A stretch of DNA of 33,549 nucleotides, from NCBI GenBank assembly GCA_903839875.1, contig CAIMDZ010000126.1:1-33549 (forward strand), read 5' to 3'. The notes below the pieces were generated by a model that saw only the letters and a list, made by a program, of their open reading frames with translations, was not told where the DNA came from and ran no database searches. Positions within the stretch are counted from its first letter, which is position 1. The number at the start of each line of letters is the position of its first letter. The DNA is from an uncultured Bacteroidota bacterium (GTDB taxonomy: Bacteria > Bacteroidota > Bacteroidia > Chitinophagales > Chitinophagaceae). Below, in pieces: positions 15,132-24,200 of the stretch. The position numbers and the translations under genes are program-made.

Positions 15132-16991
15132 ATGGCTATTACCAAATTGCAAATGAACTTATTTACTTCCTTATTTAAAGGTCGTGAAGACGTATTTGCA
15201 AAACGCTGGGAGACCAAAGATAAAAGCGGGTATGCGCCTGCCAAAGACATTGACTGGAATCAATATTCACTTCACAAAGCATCCGGCGGTACTTTAAAGG
15301 ACTATCCACATAAAAGCTATAGCAAACTTACTGATGCTGCAATTATTACGCATTTAGAAGGCAGGGAGATTGTCGGTATTTATCCGCTTTTAGATAACAA
15401 CACTTCATGGTTTCTTGCGGTTGACTTTGATGAAAACAACTGGAGAACGGAAATAATAAAGTTATTTGAGTATTGCAGCGAGCATCAGTTGCCTTCATAT
15501 ATTGAACGGTCACGTTCGGGCAATGGCGGTCATTTGTGGATATTCTTTGAAGAATCTTATCCGGCACTAAAAAGTAGGGCTATTATCAAGGATTTTCTAA
15601 AACGTGCAGGGATTGCTATCAAGGCATCCATTAGTTCCAGCTTTGACCGGATATTTCCTAATCAGGATCAGCATACCGGAAAAGGACTAGGTAATCTTAT
15701 TGCCCTGCCGTTTCAAAAAACAGCTATGGAAAATGGTAATTGCTGCTTTATTGATCCCCATACTTTTGAGCCGTATTCTGACCAATGGGAGTTTCTCTCC
15801 TCAATACAAAAAGTATCTATCGCAACATTTGATAAGCTATATGCCGGATTAAATCGAAGCCCTCTTATTGTTGATAAAAATCAACGACCGCTAAAAACAA
15901 CCGGGAAGGGTATTCAAATATTTTTGGACAACAAAATCACTATAAGCCGGGATAATCTACCATCAGAAGTAGTCATGTTTTTAAGAGAGAATCTCAAAGC
16001 AAACAATCCGATTTTTTTTATCAGGAAAGCTATCGGGCAAAATACTTACGGCATAGCACCATCTGCTACGTTACTGGAAGAACAAACAGACCGGATCATT
16101 TTGCCAAGAGGTTATATTGGTGCATTACTCCGGTATTGTAAATCACATAATCTGGAGTATCAGTTAACCGATCAAAGAACAAAACTACCGGAAGTGGAGT
16201 ATAAGCAAAGAGGGCAGCTCTACGATTATCAACAACCAGCCCTCACGATAACCAGCAAAAAAGAAATGGGCGTTATTGTAGCCCCGCCCGGTTCCGGTAA
16301 AACGATTATCGGGCTTTCTATTATTGCACAAAAGAAACAACCTGCACTTATTATTGTTCATCGCAGGCAGTTGCTCGATCAATGGATACAGCGGATACAA
16401 TCCTACTTAGGCATACCGAAATACAGGATCGGAAGAATTACAAAAGGCCAGGTGGACATTGGTGAGCATATCACTGTAGCCATGATTCAAAGTATCGGCA
16501 ATAATGAAGTCATGAATAAAATTGAAAAAGCGTTCGGCACAATAATAATAGATGAGTGTCATCATTTGCCTTCTGATACATACAAAGCTGTTTTGCAACG
16601 GCTACATACTTATTACTTGTATGGGCTGACAGCAACGCCAATTAGGAAAAACAAGGATGAGAAAATGATTTTCGCACAGATTGGCGAAGTAATCTATGAG
16701 ATAGCTGTTCCCAAAAATCACGATAATAATAAACGGTTATTCATAAATATCAGGGATACGGATTTAGACATCCCTTTCAATGTAGCGACTGATAATTTTG
16801 AAATACTATCAGATATACTTGTACATGATACCGCCCGAAACTCCTTAATTGCAGATGACGTCAGATCCGAAATAAATAACGGCAAAAGTATCATGGTGCT
16901 TACTGAAAGAAAAGCTCATATAGAAATATTAAATCATTTCTTAAAGCAGGATTGCGAAACCATTACTTTGTCGGGAGATGATACCGAATAG
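15132..16991 (+). CDS. TOTE conflict-system primase-helicase, C-terminally truncated
   Basis: The N-terminal part (about residues 8-260) is an archaeo-eukaryotic primase-like domain of the TOTE type. It has the metal-binding pair in FLAVDFDENNW (Asp98, Asp100), SGNGGHLWIFFEE (His134), and a GKGLGNLIALPFQ strand. From about 360 a superfamily 2 helicase follows: Walker A APPGSGKT (384-391), DEAH-like DECHH (474-478) and TATP (500-503). Such proteins are predicted DNA-acting components of bacterial conflict or defence systems. The frame stops just after LSGDDTE, early in the second RecA lobe, so the late helicase motifs, including the expected arginine-finger region, are missing. The next bases encode an unrelated nuclease in another frame. 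A TAGTTTTG -7 box at 15105-15112 lies 19 bases before the ATG. The protein is probably non-functional as a helicase. Confidence 0.85.
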   Translation: MAITKLQMNLFTSLFKGREDVFAKRWETKDKSGYAPAKDIDWNQYSLHKASGGTLKDYPHKSYSKLTDAAIITHLEGREIVGIYPLLDNNTSWFLAVDFDENNWRTEIIKLFEYCSEHQLPSYIERSRSGNGGHLWIFFEESYPALKSRAIIKDFLKRAGIAIKASISSSFDRIFPNQDQHTGKGLGNLIALPFQKTAMENGNCCFIDPHTFEPYSDQWEFLSSIQKVSIATFDKLYAGLNRSPLIVDKNQRPLKTTGKGIQIFLDNKITISRDNLPSEVVMFLRENLKANNPIFFIRKAIGQNTYGIAPSATLLEEQTDRIILPRGYIGALLRYCKSHNLEYQLTDQRTKLPEVEYKQRGQLYDYQQPALTITSKKEMGVIVAPPGSGKTIIGLSIIAQKKQPALIIVHRRQLLDQWIQRIQSYLGIPKYRIGRITKGQVDIGEHITVAMIQSIGNNEVMNKIEKAFGTIIIDECHHLPSDTYKAVLQRLHTYYLYGLTATPIRKNKDEKMIFAQIGEVIYEIAVPKNHDNNKRLFINIRDTDLDIPFNVATDNFEILSDILVHDTARNSLIADDVRSEINNGKSIMVLTERKAHIEILNHFLKQDCETITLSGDDTE

Positions 16992-18688
16992 ATCAATTTC
17001 CCGGATGCCCCATATATCATTATGGTAGCTATGAAGTCAAAGCAATTAACATTCTTGGACTACGATACAAGACTGACGTATCTCAAATTCAAAATCTGTT
17101 GCTAAACATTAATCAGTCTATTTATGGGAAAATATATTTCCCTGTTTATTCAAACAGATTGAAAGAAATTGGACATTATATTGGAGCTACCTGGTCCTCA
17201 AGTAATGCAAGTGGCATTCAGTCTTTGGTTTGGAGAAACCAATGGGAAGAAACTCAGAATGAACAACACAAGGATACATTAATTACTTATAATTACGAAG
17301 ACTGTAAAGCTCTAAAAATATTGGTTGATAAATTATCTTCAATACAAGAAAGCGCCAATACTTTATCAGAAATAGATTTTGCTATAAACCCTAAAAAAAA
17401 TTCAACAGAGCGGGGTGAACAAATCCATAAACAATTTGATTCCATACTTAAATTCGGACATGAAAATTATGATAGTAAAAAAATTTCCTTCAATAGCATT
17501 GAAGATGTTGAGGTGCATAATGAAAGAAAACCCGGAGGACAAGTAGGACACAAAGGTGTATACAGAAAAGTTTCCAAAACGCCGAAAATAGTTGTTGTTC
17601 CAATGAGAAAGATTTGCCCAAAACATAATAGAAAATTAAAGAAAAGTGCAAGAGGGCTAACAAGTAGGACAATAACAGAATTGATATTTACCAAAAATAC
17701 AATTAGAAAATCTGTCATTAAATACACTGGTCTTAAAGGTTATTGTTGCAAATGTAAAACAGATTATACCCCATCATTTTTGGAAAAAATAAGGAATCAG
17801 CACTTTGGGTATAATTTTAAAGCATGGATAGTATATCAAAGACTTTTCCTTAGATTGCCTTTAGATATAATCAAGACAAATATTCAAGAGTTGTTTAATG
17901 AAAAAATTGGGCAATCAACTGTTTCAGAACATATCTTATATCTGTCTACTTTTTTTATTGCTGAAAATAATTTAAACTTAGAACTGATTTTAAAGAGTCC
18001 TTTTATACATGCTGATGAAACACAGGTAAATATCAAGGGGGTAAATCAATATGTTTGGATTTTTACAAATGGGGAGCATGTTTACTTTCGATTAACGGCA
18101 ACGCGCGAAACAGATATGATTGAAGAAGTATTAACTAACTATAATGGTATTCTTATTTCTGATTTTTATTCAGGATATGATTCCCTCAAATGCAAACATC
18201 AAAAGTGTTGGGTTCATTTAATAAGGGATATGAATGATGATTTATGGAAGTATCCATTTGATATTGAATACGAAAAAATCGTTCTTGAATTAAGAAATCT
18301 AATCATTCCGATTTTTGAATCAATAGCAAAGTATGGGTCAAAAAAATATCATTTGAATAAATTCAAAAAATCCATTATAAAATTTTACGATAACATTATT
18401 ATCAATAAAAATTACAACTCTGATATTGCAATAAAATATCAAAAAAGGCTTGAAAAATATTGGAATAGATTATTCACTTTTATTGAGTATGACAATGTTC
18501 CCTGGAATAATAATATGGCAGAAAGGGGATTGAGACATTTGGCAGTTCAAAGAAAAATTTCATCTCATTTTAATAATGGTATCCATGTTTACCTTTTATT
18601 TCTTGGTATCATGCAAACGTGTAGGTTTCAAAAAAAATCATTCTTTAAATTCCTTCTTTCAAAAAAACCGCCGGATGAATACGAATAA
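16982..18688 (+). CDS. TM0106/YprB-like nuclease C-terminal segment joined to an IS66-type transposase (5' truncated)
   Basis: One open frame, with no ATG at its beginning, runs from 16982. The first ~120 residues (PIYHYGSYEVKAI, NRLKEIGHYIGATWSS, LVWRNQWEET, TLITYNYEDCKAL) match the end of the RNase H-fold domain of TM0106-family RecB-like nucleases. After a linker comes an IS66-family transposase: GGQVGHKG, a cysteine-rich stretch (CPKHN, YCCKCKTDY) and a DDE core. Numbered from TTG 17099, the catalytic residues are Asp306 (HADETQV), Asp355 (LISDFYSGYDS) and Glu475 (NNMAERGLR). The core looks complete. The frame begins exactly where the TOTE helicase is cut, so it seems to be a 5'-truncated chimera. 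It may start at TTG 17099 or be untranslated. The AT content is very high. No terminal inverted repeats were found. Confidence 0.7.
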   Translation, partial: YRIDQFPGCPIYHYGSYEVKAINILGLRYKTDVSQIQNLLLNINQSIYGKIYFPVYSNRLKEIGHYIGATWSSSNASGIQSLVWRNQWEETQNEQHKDTLITYNYEDCKALKILVDKLSSIQESANTLSEIDFAINPKKNSTERGEQIHKQFDSILKFGHENYDSKKISFNSIEDVEVHNERKPGGQVGHKGVYRKVSKTPKIVVVPMRKICPKHNRKLKKSARGLTSRTITELIFTKNTIRKSVIKYTGLKGYCCKCKTDYTPSFLEKIRNQHFGYNFKAWIVYQRLFLRLPLDIIKTNIQELFNEKIGQSTVSEHILYLSTFFIAENNLNLELILKSPFIHADETQVNIKGVNQYVWIFTNGEHVYFRLTATRETDMIEEVLTNYNGILISDFYSGYDSLKCKHQKCWVHLIRDMNDDLWKYPFDIEYEKIVLELRNLIIPIFESIAKYGSKKYHLNKFKKSIIKFYDNIIINKNYNSDIAIKYQKRLEKYWNRLFTFIEYDNVPWNNNMAERGLRHLAVQRKISSHFNNGIHVYLLFLGIMQTCRFQKKSFFKFLLSKKPPDEYE

Positions 18689-18848
18689 TATCTATTAGGA
18701 ATGTGATTGCTCCAATATCGTTGTATTTTCCCTTTAGCTAATAATGCCTCTAGAAATCAGTGGCGTAGGGATATCGTTGTAGTCTGATTTGTACAAAACA
18801 TCATAAAGGTGCATCTTGTTTTTTTAGTTAAAATTTTCGCAGCATTAG

Positions 18849-18878
18849 TTGCATATTGCAAAATGTTCACTAATTTTG
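18849..18878 (+). promoter_or_regulatory. Promoter of the AbiE pair (TTG - 19 bases - TAATTTTG)
   Basis: TTG at 18849-18851 and TAATTTTG at 18871-18878 have the classic 19-base spacing of Bacteroidota promoters. Transcription would start near 18885, so the antitoxin must start at ATG 18910 and not at the in-frame ATG 18880. The 18689-18848 stretch upstream holds no recognisable gene. Confidence 0.65.
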
Positions 18879-18909
18879 AGTGTTCACGTTTCTTGAACTA
18901 AGATATTTT

Positions 18910-19923
18910 ATGAACACAAGAGAAGAAGAAATAGTACAAATAGCACTCGAAAACCTTGAGAAGAACACCGAGATTAAAGGTGAATGGGAAAATAATATGA
19001 TAGGAAAAGTTAATGGAATAGATGGAGTAATTACGTTAAACGTTGATAATAAAGAATATAAAATATTCATTGAGGTGAAAACAGGTCTTAGAAACCACCA
19101 ACTACATCAAATTGAAGAAATTGCCAATACGCACAAACCTTTTTTATTGATAGCCGAGCACATCTTTCCCAAAATAAAAGAAGAATTAAGACAGAAAGAA
19201 ATTGCCTACCTGGAAACAAATGGTAATATATACTTCAGGAATTTAGGAATGTATTTATGGATTGATAACCAAAAACCATTACAAACAGGCAAAGAAAAAA
19301 CTAATAGGGCTTTTACAAAAACCGGGCTTAGGGTGATATTTCATTTTTTGCTTAATAATGAATTTGTCAACTACCCCTACAGGGATATAGCTCAAAAGGC
19401 TGGTGTAGGTTTGGGTAACATTAACTATGTGATGAATGGTTTGAAAGAAACGGGCTTTTTGCTAAAGCTTAATAAGAATGAATATAAACTAGTTAATAAA
19501 AAGGATTTATTGGAAAAATGGTTAGTAGCTTACCAGGAGCGGTTAAAACCCGTCTTGAATATTGGTACGTTTCGTTTTTTGAAAAATGAAGACTTCCTTC
19601 ATTGGAAAAGCTTACCCATAAAAACAGGTATAACTTATTGGGGAGGGGAAGCAGGAGGAGATTTATTGACACATTATTTAAAACCAGAAATACTAACGAT
19701 ATATACGGACGAAGGCAGAAATGATTTAATTAAAAATTACCGGCTAATACCTGACAATAAGGGCAACGTGCAGGTTTATAAAAAATTCTGGAATTATAAT
19801 GAAGTAAATTGGAATATTGCTCCCCCTGAGTTAGTATATGCCGATCTGATAAATACAGGAGATAGAAGATGTATGGAAACTGCAAAAAAAATATTAGATG
19901 AGTTCCTACAAAATAAGCTATGA
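18910..19923 (+). CDS. AbiEi-family type IV antitoxin / transcriptional regulator
   Basis: The 337-residue protein starts MNTREEEIVQIALENLEKNT. It has a central winged-helix region (FTKTGLRVIFHFLLNNEFVN, YRDIAQKAGVGLGNINYVMN, GLKETGFLLKL) followed by the alpha/beta C-terminal part found in AbiEi antitoxins (LPIKTGITYWGGEAGGDLLT, HYLKPEILTIYT). The N-terminal 110 residues look like a restriction-endonuclease-like fold (FIEVKTGL), but catalytic competence is uncertain. In the AbiE family this protein represses its own operon and counteracts the toxin without direct binding. The next gene overlaps by 26 bases and encodes the matching AbiEii nucleotidyltransferase. ATG 18910 is chosen because the promoter box ends at 18878, although the frame is open further upstream. 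Confidence 0.82.
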   Translation: MNTREEEIVQIALENLEKNTEIKGEWENNMIGKVNGIDGVITLNVDNKEYKIFIEVKTGLRNHQLHQIEEIANTHKPFLLIAEHIFPKIKEELRQKEIAYLETNGNIYFRNLGMYLWIDNQKPLQTGKEKTNRAFTKTGLRVIFHFLLNNEFVNYPYRDIAQKAGVGLGNINYVMNGLKETGFLLKLNKNEYKLVNKKDLLEKWLVAYQERLKPVLNIGTFRFLKNEDFLHWKSLPIKTGITYWGGEAGGDLLTHYLKPEILTIYTDEGRNDLIKNYRLIPDNKGNVQVYKKFWNYNEVNWNIAPPELVYADLINTGDRRCMETAKKILDEFLQNKL

Positions 19924-20758
19924 CCAATTGAGGCAAGACCCAGCTATAGCACGAATGCTTGACGCTTTGGAACGTGGTTTTACAAAATTTAAAGTAGATT
20001 TTTATTTGGTAGGTGCACTTGCTCGTGATATGTGGTTGGGTATGAATAATAAGAGGCCTAAAAGAACTACAACTGATGTTGACTTTGCCGTATTTATACC
20101 TGATACCAAAACATACAATGAGCTAAAAGATTACCTTATAAGCGAAGAAGGTTTTAATTCTTATCATGGAAACTCATTTGTTTTGATATGGAAGGATGGA
20201 ACTGAAGTGGATTTAATGCCTTTTGGTGACATAGAAGATAATGGTAAAGTACATGTAGAAGGAACTGGTTACACAACTATACATGTTGATGGCTTTAGAG
20301 AAGTTTATGAAGAAGGTTTACCGGATATGGAATTGGAGAGTGGAAACCGTTTCAAGTTCTGTACTTTGGCAGGAGTAGTTTTGTTGAAAATAATTGCCTG
20401 GGATGACAGGCCGGAAGTAAGGCGGGATGATATTCTGGACATTAGCGATATGTTGAAGCATTATTTTAGTATTCATGAAGAAGAAATTTATGAGAATCAT
20501 AACGACCTTTTTTTAGATGAAAATGCTGAGCTGATAGAAATTGCCGCAACTGTATTAGGGAGAGAAATGGGTGAAATACTTAAAAGAAATGAAGAGATAG
20601 CAAACAGGGTAAAGGGAATCATTGAAGAAAATACAAGGGATCAACATAACAGCAGGATGGGAGCTATAATGACAGAATACTTTGATAATACTGTTGAAGA
20701 TAATATAGGATTATTGATGAGAATTTTATCAGGTATTAACGAAGGAAATAAAAAATAA
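19898..20758 (+). CDS. AbiEii/AbiGii-family nucleotidyltransferase toxin
   Basis: The 286-residue protein has the DNA polymerase beta-type nucleotidyltransferase core: DFYLVGALARDMWLG (Gly39-Ala40), the metal-binding pair in TTDVDFAVF (Asp60, Asp62) and a third acidic residue in GTEVDLMPFG (Asp105). AbiEii toxins transfer nucleotides to RNA targets and stop growth, for example after phage infection. The first 26 bases overlap the AbiEi gene, the normal layout for this toxin-antitoxin pair, and all catalytic residues are present, so the system is probably intact. The C-terminal helical part (DNHNDLF-like acidic region, NRVKGIIEENTRDQHNSRMG) is less conserved. It is the last gene before the right end of the island. 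Confidence 0.85.
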   Translation: MSSYKISYDQLRQDPAIARMLDALERGFTKFKVDFYLVGALARDMWLGMNNKRPKRTTTDVDFAVFIPDTKTYNELKDYLISEEGFNSYHGNSFVLIWKDGTEVDLMPFGDIEDNGKVHVEGTGYTTIHVDGFREVYEEGLPDMELESGNRFKFCTLAGVVLLKIIAWDDRPEVRRDDILDISDMLKHYFSIHEEEIYENHNDLFLDENAELIEIAATVLGREMGEILKRNEEIANRVKGIIEENTRDQHNSRMGAIMTEYFDNTVEDNIGLLMRILSGINEGNKK

Positions 20759-20774
20759 TTTTCATTTCCGATAC

Positions 20775-20802
20775 TTGGTGGCGAATGTTTTTGTTATTTT
20801 TG
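20775..20802 (+). promoter_or_regulatory. Possible promoter reading toward the right island end
   Basis: TTG at 20775-20777 and TATTTTTG at 20795-20802 are 17 bases apart. No gene follows inside the island, so the promoter may once have served a lost gene or may now read into the giant-protein region. Confidence 0.35.
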
Positions 20803-20856
20803 TAACGATAGTTAAGCCTGAGTAAAAAGAAGTAAAAAACTAAGAAATTCCTGAAA

Positions 20857-20879
20857 TTAATCGACAAAAAAATCGACCA
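20857..20879 (+). repeat. Right copy of island-end repeat with two AATCGAC half-sites
   Basis: It is the same motif as at 15030-15051, with a 7-A rather than 6-A spacer. It lies 41 bases before attR. Confidence 0.65.
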
Positions 20880-20887
20880 AAAAAATA

Positions 20888-20922
20888 AGTAATTCATTTT
20901 CAAGCAGTTAGGATTGCATCTC
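20888..20922 (+). repeat. Copy 1 of an element-end-like repeat (second copy at 31159)
   Basis: AGTAATTCATTTTCAA, 7 variable bases, then GGATTGCATCTC. The two blocks recur at 31159-31194 with an 8-base spacer. Weaker similarity extends upstream, where AAAxCGAC lies at the same distance in both copies. This copy abuts attR. Confidence 0.7.
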
Positions 20923-20940
20923 GAATCCAATCCGGATCAC
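20921..20940 (+). repeat. attR: partial copy of tRNA-Arg 3' end
   Basis: TCGAATCCAATCCGGATCAC is 19/20 identical to the end of the tRNA at 14916-14935, without the rest of a tRNA. A terminator-like hairpin follows at once, as would be expected of the original tRNA downstream flank. Confidence 0.78.
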
Positions 20941-20945
20941 CTGAG

Positions 20946-20980
20946 AGGGGTTACAGCAATGTAACCCTTACTTGTTTTTA
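20946..20980 (+). terminator. Hairpin terminator after attR
   Basis: An 8-bp perfect stem GGGTTACA/TGTAACCC with a GCAA loop extends by one G-U and one A-T pair and is followed by a T-rich run (CTTGTTTTT). It is probably the ancestral terminator of tRNA-Arg before the island inserted. Confidence 0.7.
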
Positions 20981-21241
20981 GATATGCAAACTTCCTCAAC
21001 AACCCCGGGACTAAAATTGTTTAGCCCAGGTATCAGTCTATAAGCCCAGGCTGAATGCACTTTTTACGAGGAATGTGAAATTCTTAGCGCCTACTTTCAT
21101 AAGCAGGCCAGGCTGGTAGCTTTCCTGGGGCAAAAGAACAGGATTACGAGATAACCTTTTTTAGTCTTTTCACCTGAATTGTGCAGATGCTGGAAAACAA
21201 GTAATAGAAATTCTGATAAATTAAAGAAAATAACTAATTTA
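20981..21241. other. Leader region of the giant gene, possibly with a decayed gene fragment
   Basis: No promoter consensus is clear. One frame at about 21042-21154 is open and reads AECTFYEECEILSAYF and then RLVAFLGQKNRITR, and another reads GISVYKPRLNALF; these may be shreds of a lost gene, but neither is long enough to assign. The frame of the giant gene is already open from TTG 21179, but residues from there to 21241 do not look like a signal peptide start. Confidence 0.3.
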
Positions 21242-24200
21242 GTGAAAAATATTCACTTGCACCGGAACCTATACCTTTTCCTGTTCTTTATTTTGGGATG
21301 TGCATTGCCTGAAGAAGGGAGTGCACAGATCATTACGACTATTGCGGGAAATGGTACTGCAGGGTATGCCGGAGATGGAAGCGCTGCTACGGCCGCAGCA
21401 ATAAACTGGCCCCGGGGAGTCGCTTTTGATAACACCGGGAATATTTACATTGCTGACGTTAACAACAACCGTATCAGGAAGGTAAGTCCAGCCGGAATCA
21501 TTACAACTATTGCCGGGAACGGCACAGGGGGGTTTAGTGGAGATGGCGGGCCAGCTACCGCTGCTCAGATATATACTAATGCATCTGGTAGTTTATTGGG
21601 CAATATTGCAGTTGATGGTATTGGAAACAAGTATATAGCAGACTGGGGAAACTGCTGCATCCGTAAAGTTGACACGTTCGGTACTATCACGACATTTATG
21701 GGTATTGGCACATGGTGCGGTTATTCAACCGGAGATGGGGGACCTGCAACTGCTGCAAGAATGCTTGGCGCTATTGCCGTTGCTACTGACGGTGCAGGAA
21801 ATGTATATTTTACCGATTATGCCAGTTACCGTGTCCGCAAAGTCAACACTTCCGGTATTGTAAGTACTTATGGCGGAAACGGAACCAGTGGCTCTTCGGG
21901 CGACGGAGGCCCTGCCACCACGGCCACAGTCGGTCAGATTCGTTTTATGGCATCCGACGCATCCGGGAATTTATTCCTTTCAGATTATTATAATTACCGC
22001 GTACGTAAAATCAACTCTTCCGGCGTTATTACAACAGTTGCCGGAAACGGAACCAGTGGATTTAGCGGCGATGGCGGACCCGCAACCGCGGCCCATATAA
22101 ATCCCACGGGGGTAGTTGTGGACGGTGCAGGTAATTTATATATTTCGGACTACGATAATCAAAGAATCCGGAAGGTTAACACCTCAGGAATCATTTCCAC
22201 TATTGCAGGGAACGGGACATCGGGTTTTAGCGGAGATGGGGGGGCCCCAACTGCGGCGGAACTAAATTATCCATTGGGACTGACAATGGATGGCTCCGGT
22301 AATTTGTATGTTGGTGATGCTAACAATAGCCGGGTCCGGAAAATTACTTTTGTTGACCGTGCCCCTTACTTCACCGGCGGTGCATCTCAAAGCATCAGCG
22401 TTTGCCAGAATTCAGTTTCAAATCCTGTAAATTCTGCGCTGGCTGTTATTGATTCAGATGCGGGGCAAACAGAGACATGGGCGCTGTTATCAGGGCCTGC
22501 GCACGGGACTGCCTCTGTATCATTTACAACAACTTCTACCGGTGGAACACTCACGCCCACAGGATTGACGTATACGCCAACAACAGGATATAGCGGGAAC
22601 GATACCTTCAATGTAACCGTAAGCGACGGGGCATTATCCGACACTATTGCAATTTATGTCACGGTTAACGCATTGCCATCCGCGATAACCGGAACGACAA
22701 CGACGATTGTGGGATACACAACTACCCTGAGTGATGCAACAAGCGGAGGCACCTGGAGCAGCAGCAATACTTCTGTCGCTACTGTGGGCAGCACAGGCGT
22801 TGTTACCGGTGTGTCGGGAGGCGTAGTTACTATTACTTATACAGTTGGTACTTGTTTTGTAACTGCCCTTGTAACCATATCCTGCCCCGGCATGCAGATC
22901 ATTATCACCATTGCGGGCGGTGGCTCCTCGCTGGGAGATGGTGGCCCTGCCACTGCAGGCCAGTTAACGCTGCCTACTACGGTTTTTATAGACCCGTCCG
23001 GCAATAAGTTCATTGCAGATTACGGAGCTTCCAGGATAAGAAAAGTGAGTCCAACGGGTATTATTACCACAATCGCAGGCACGGGAAGCGCCGGTTACAG
23101 CGGAGACGGCGGGGCAGCCACAGCTGCCCAGATCAATCAGCCTGCCGGGGTTTGCACAGATGCTGCGGGCAATGTATACATAGCCGAGCAGGTCGGGCAT
23201 CGTATACGTAAGATAAATACTTCGGGGATTATCACCACAATTGCGGGTTCCGCAACATCTGGTTTTAGCGGCGATGGCGGGCCGTCAACGGCTGCCAATG
23301 TTAACTCCTGCACCAATGTAATAACAGATGCTTCAGGTAATGTATATTTTGCTGACTATGGAAATGGCCGGGTCAGAAAAATAAATACGTCCGGTATTAT
23401 TTCTACAGTGGCTGGTGGCGGCAGTACGCTCGGTGACGGTGGCCCGGCAACTGCCGCTCAATTAAACATACCGTATGGAATTAGTTTGGACGGACTCGGC
23501 AATTTATTTATTGGTGATGAATATCATTATAGGGTCCGGATTGTGAATCTTTCATCCGGTGTCATTAATACATTTGCCGGAACGGGTACTGCTGGTTTTT
23601 CGGGAGATGGTGGTGCAGCTACGGCTGCCCTGTTAAACGCAGTTGACGGTGTCTATGCTGATGCAGACAATGTTTATATTTCAGATCCGCTAAACAACCG
23701 GATCCGCAAGGTGAACCGTTCCACTGGCATAATAACGACAATAGCCGGGATGGGCACAGGCAGCTTCAGCGGAGATGGCGGCCCGGCAACTGCTGCAACG
23801 TTACATACACCATCAGGAATGATGCCTGATAATGCCGGTAATTTGTACATTGCCGATTTCAACAATGCCCGAATCCGCAAAGTCATTTTTAATAATTATG
23901 CACCTTATTTCACCGGGGGTATTACTCAAAATCTGAGTGTATGTCAGAATTCCGGTTCCAATTCAATTAATTCATTGTTTGCTGTAATAGATTCTGACGC
24001 AGGCCAAACAGAAACATGGTCACTTTTATCCGGACCTGTACATGGTACTGCATCTGTCTCCTACACAACAACATCAACGGGAGGAACGCTCACGCCGACA
24101 GGTTTAACATATTCCCCTTCGACAGGTTACGCTGGTTATGACACGTTCAGGGTAACGGTGAATGATGGTTGCCTGCTTGATACGATCGCTGTTTTTGTTA

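Larger units (their letters stand above)
14916..20940. mobile_element. Decayed genomic island integrated at tRNA-Arg
   Basis: The island lies between two near-identical 20-base copies of the tRNA 3' end, with a second pair of direct repeats just inside (15030-15051 and 20857-20879). Its content is typical accessory cargo: a truncated TOTE primase-helicase, a nuclease-transposase frame and an AbiEi/AbiEii pair. No tyrosine integrase is present. The interior, above all 17,100-18,690, is visibly richer in A and T than the flanking polysaccharide and giant-protein genes. The integrase was probably lost in the rearrangement that cut the helicase gene, or it acted in trans. Confidence 0.75.

Noticed and set aside
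15132..16991. Ordinary chromosomal DNA repair helicase
   Set aside because: The N-terminal primase-like domain with VDFDENNW and SGNGGHLW marks it as the TOTE type, and it lies in an integrated island.
16975..17000. Programmed -1 frameshift joining the TOTE helicase to the nuclease-transposase frame
   Set aside because: There is no X XXY YYZ slippery heptamer, and the protein content changes family exactly at the junction, which fits a recombination joint better.
18734..18814. Short - strand frame of 26 codons (MHLYDVLYKSDYND...) between the transposase and AbiE genes
   Set aside because: It is too short, has no start signal or recognisable family, and lies in a region that looks like rearrangement debris.
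20921..20940. A second tRNA gene at the right end of the island
   Set aside because: Only the T-arm and acceptor 3' part is present; no D arm or anticodon arm can be folded upstream.
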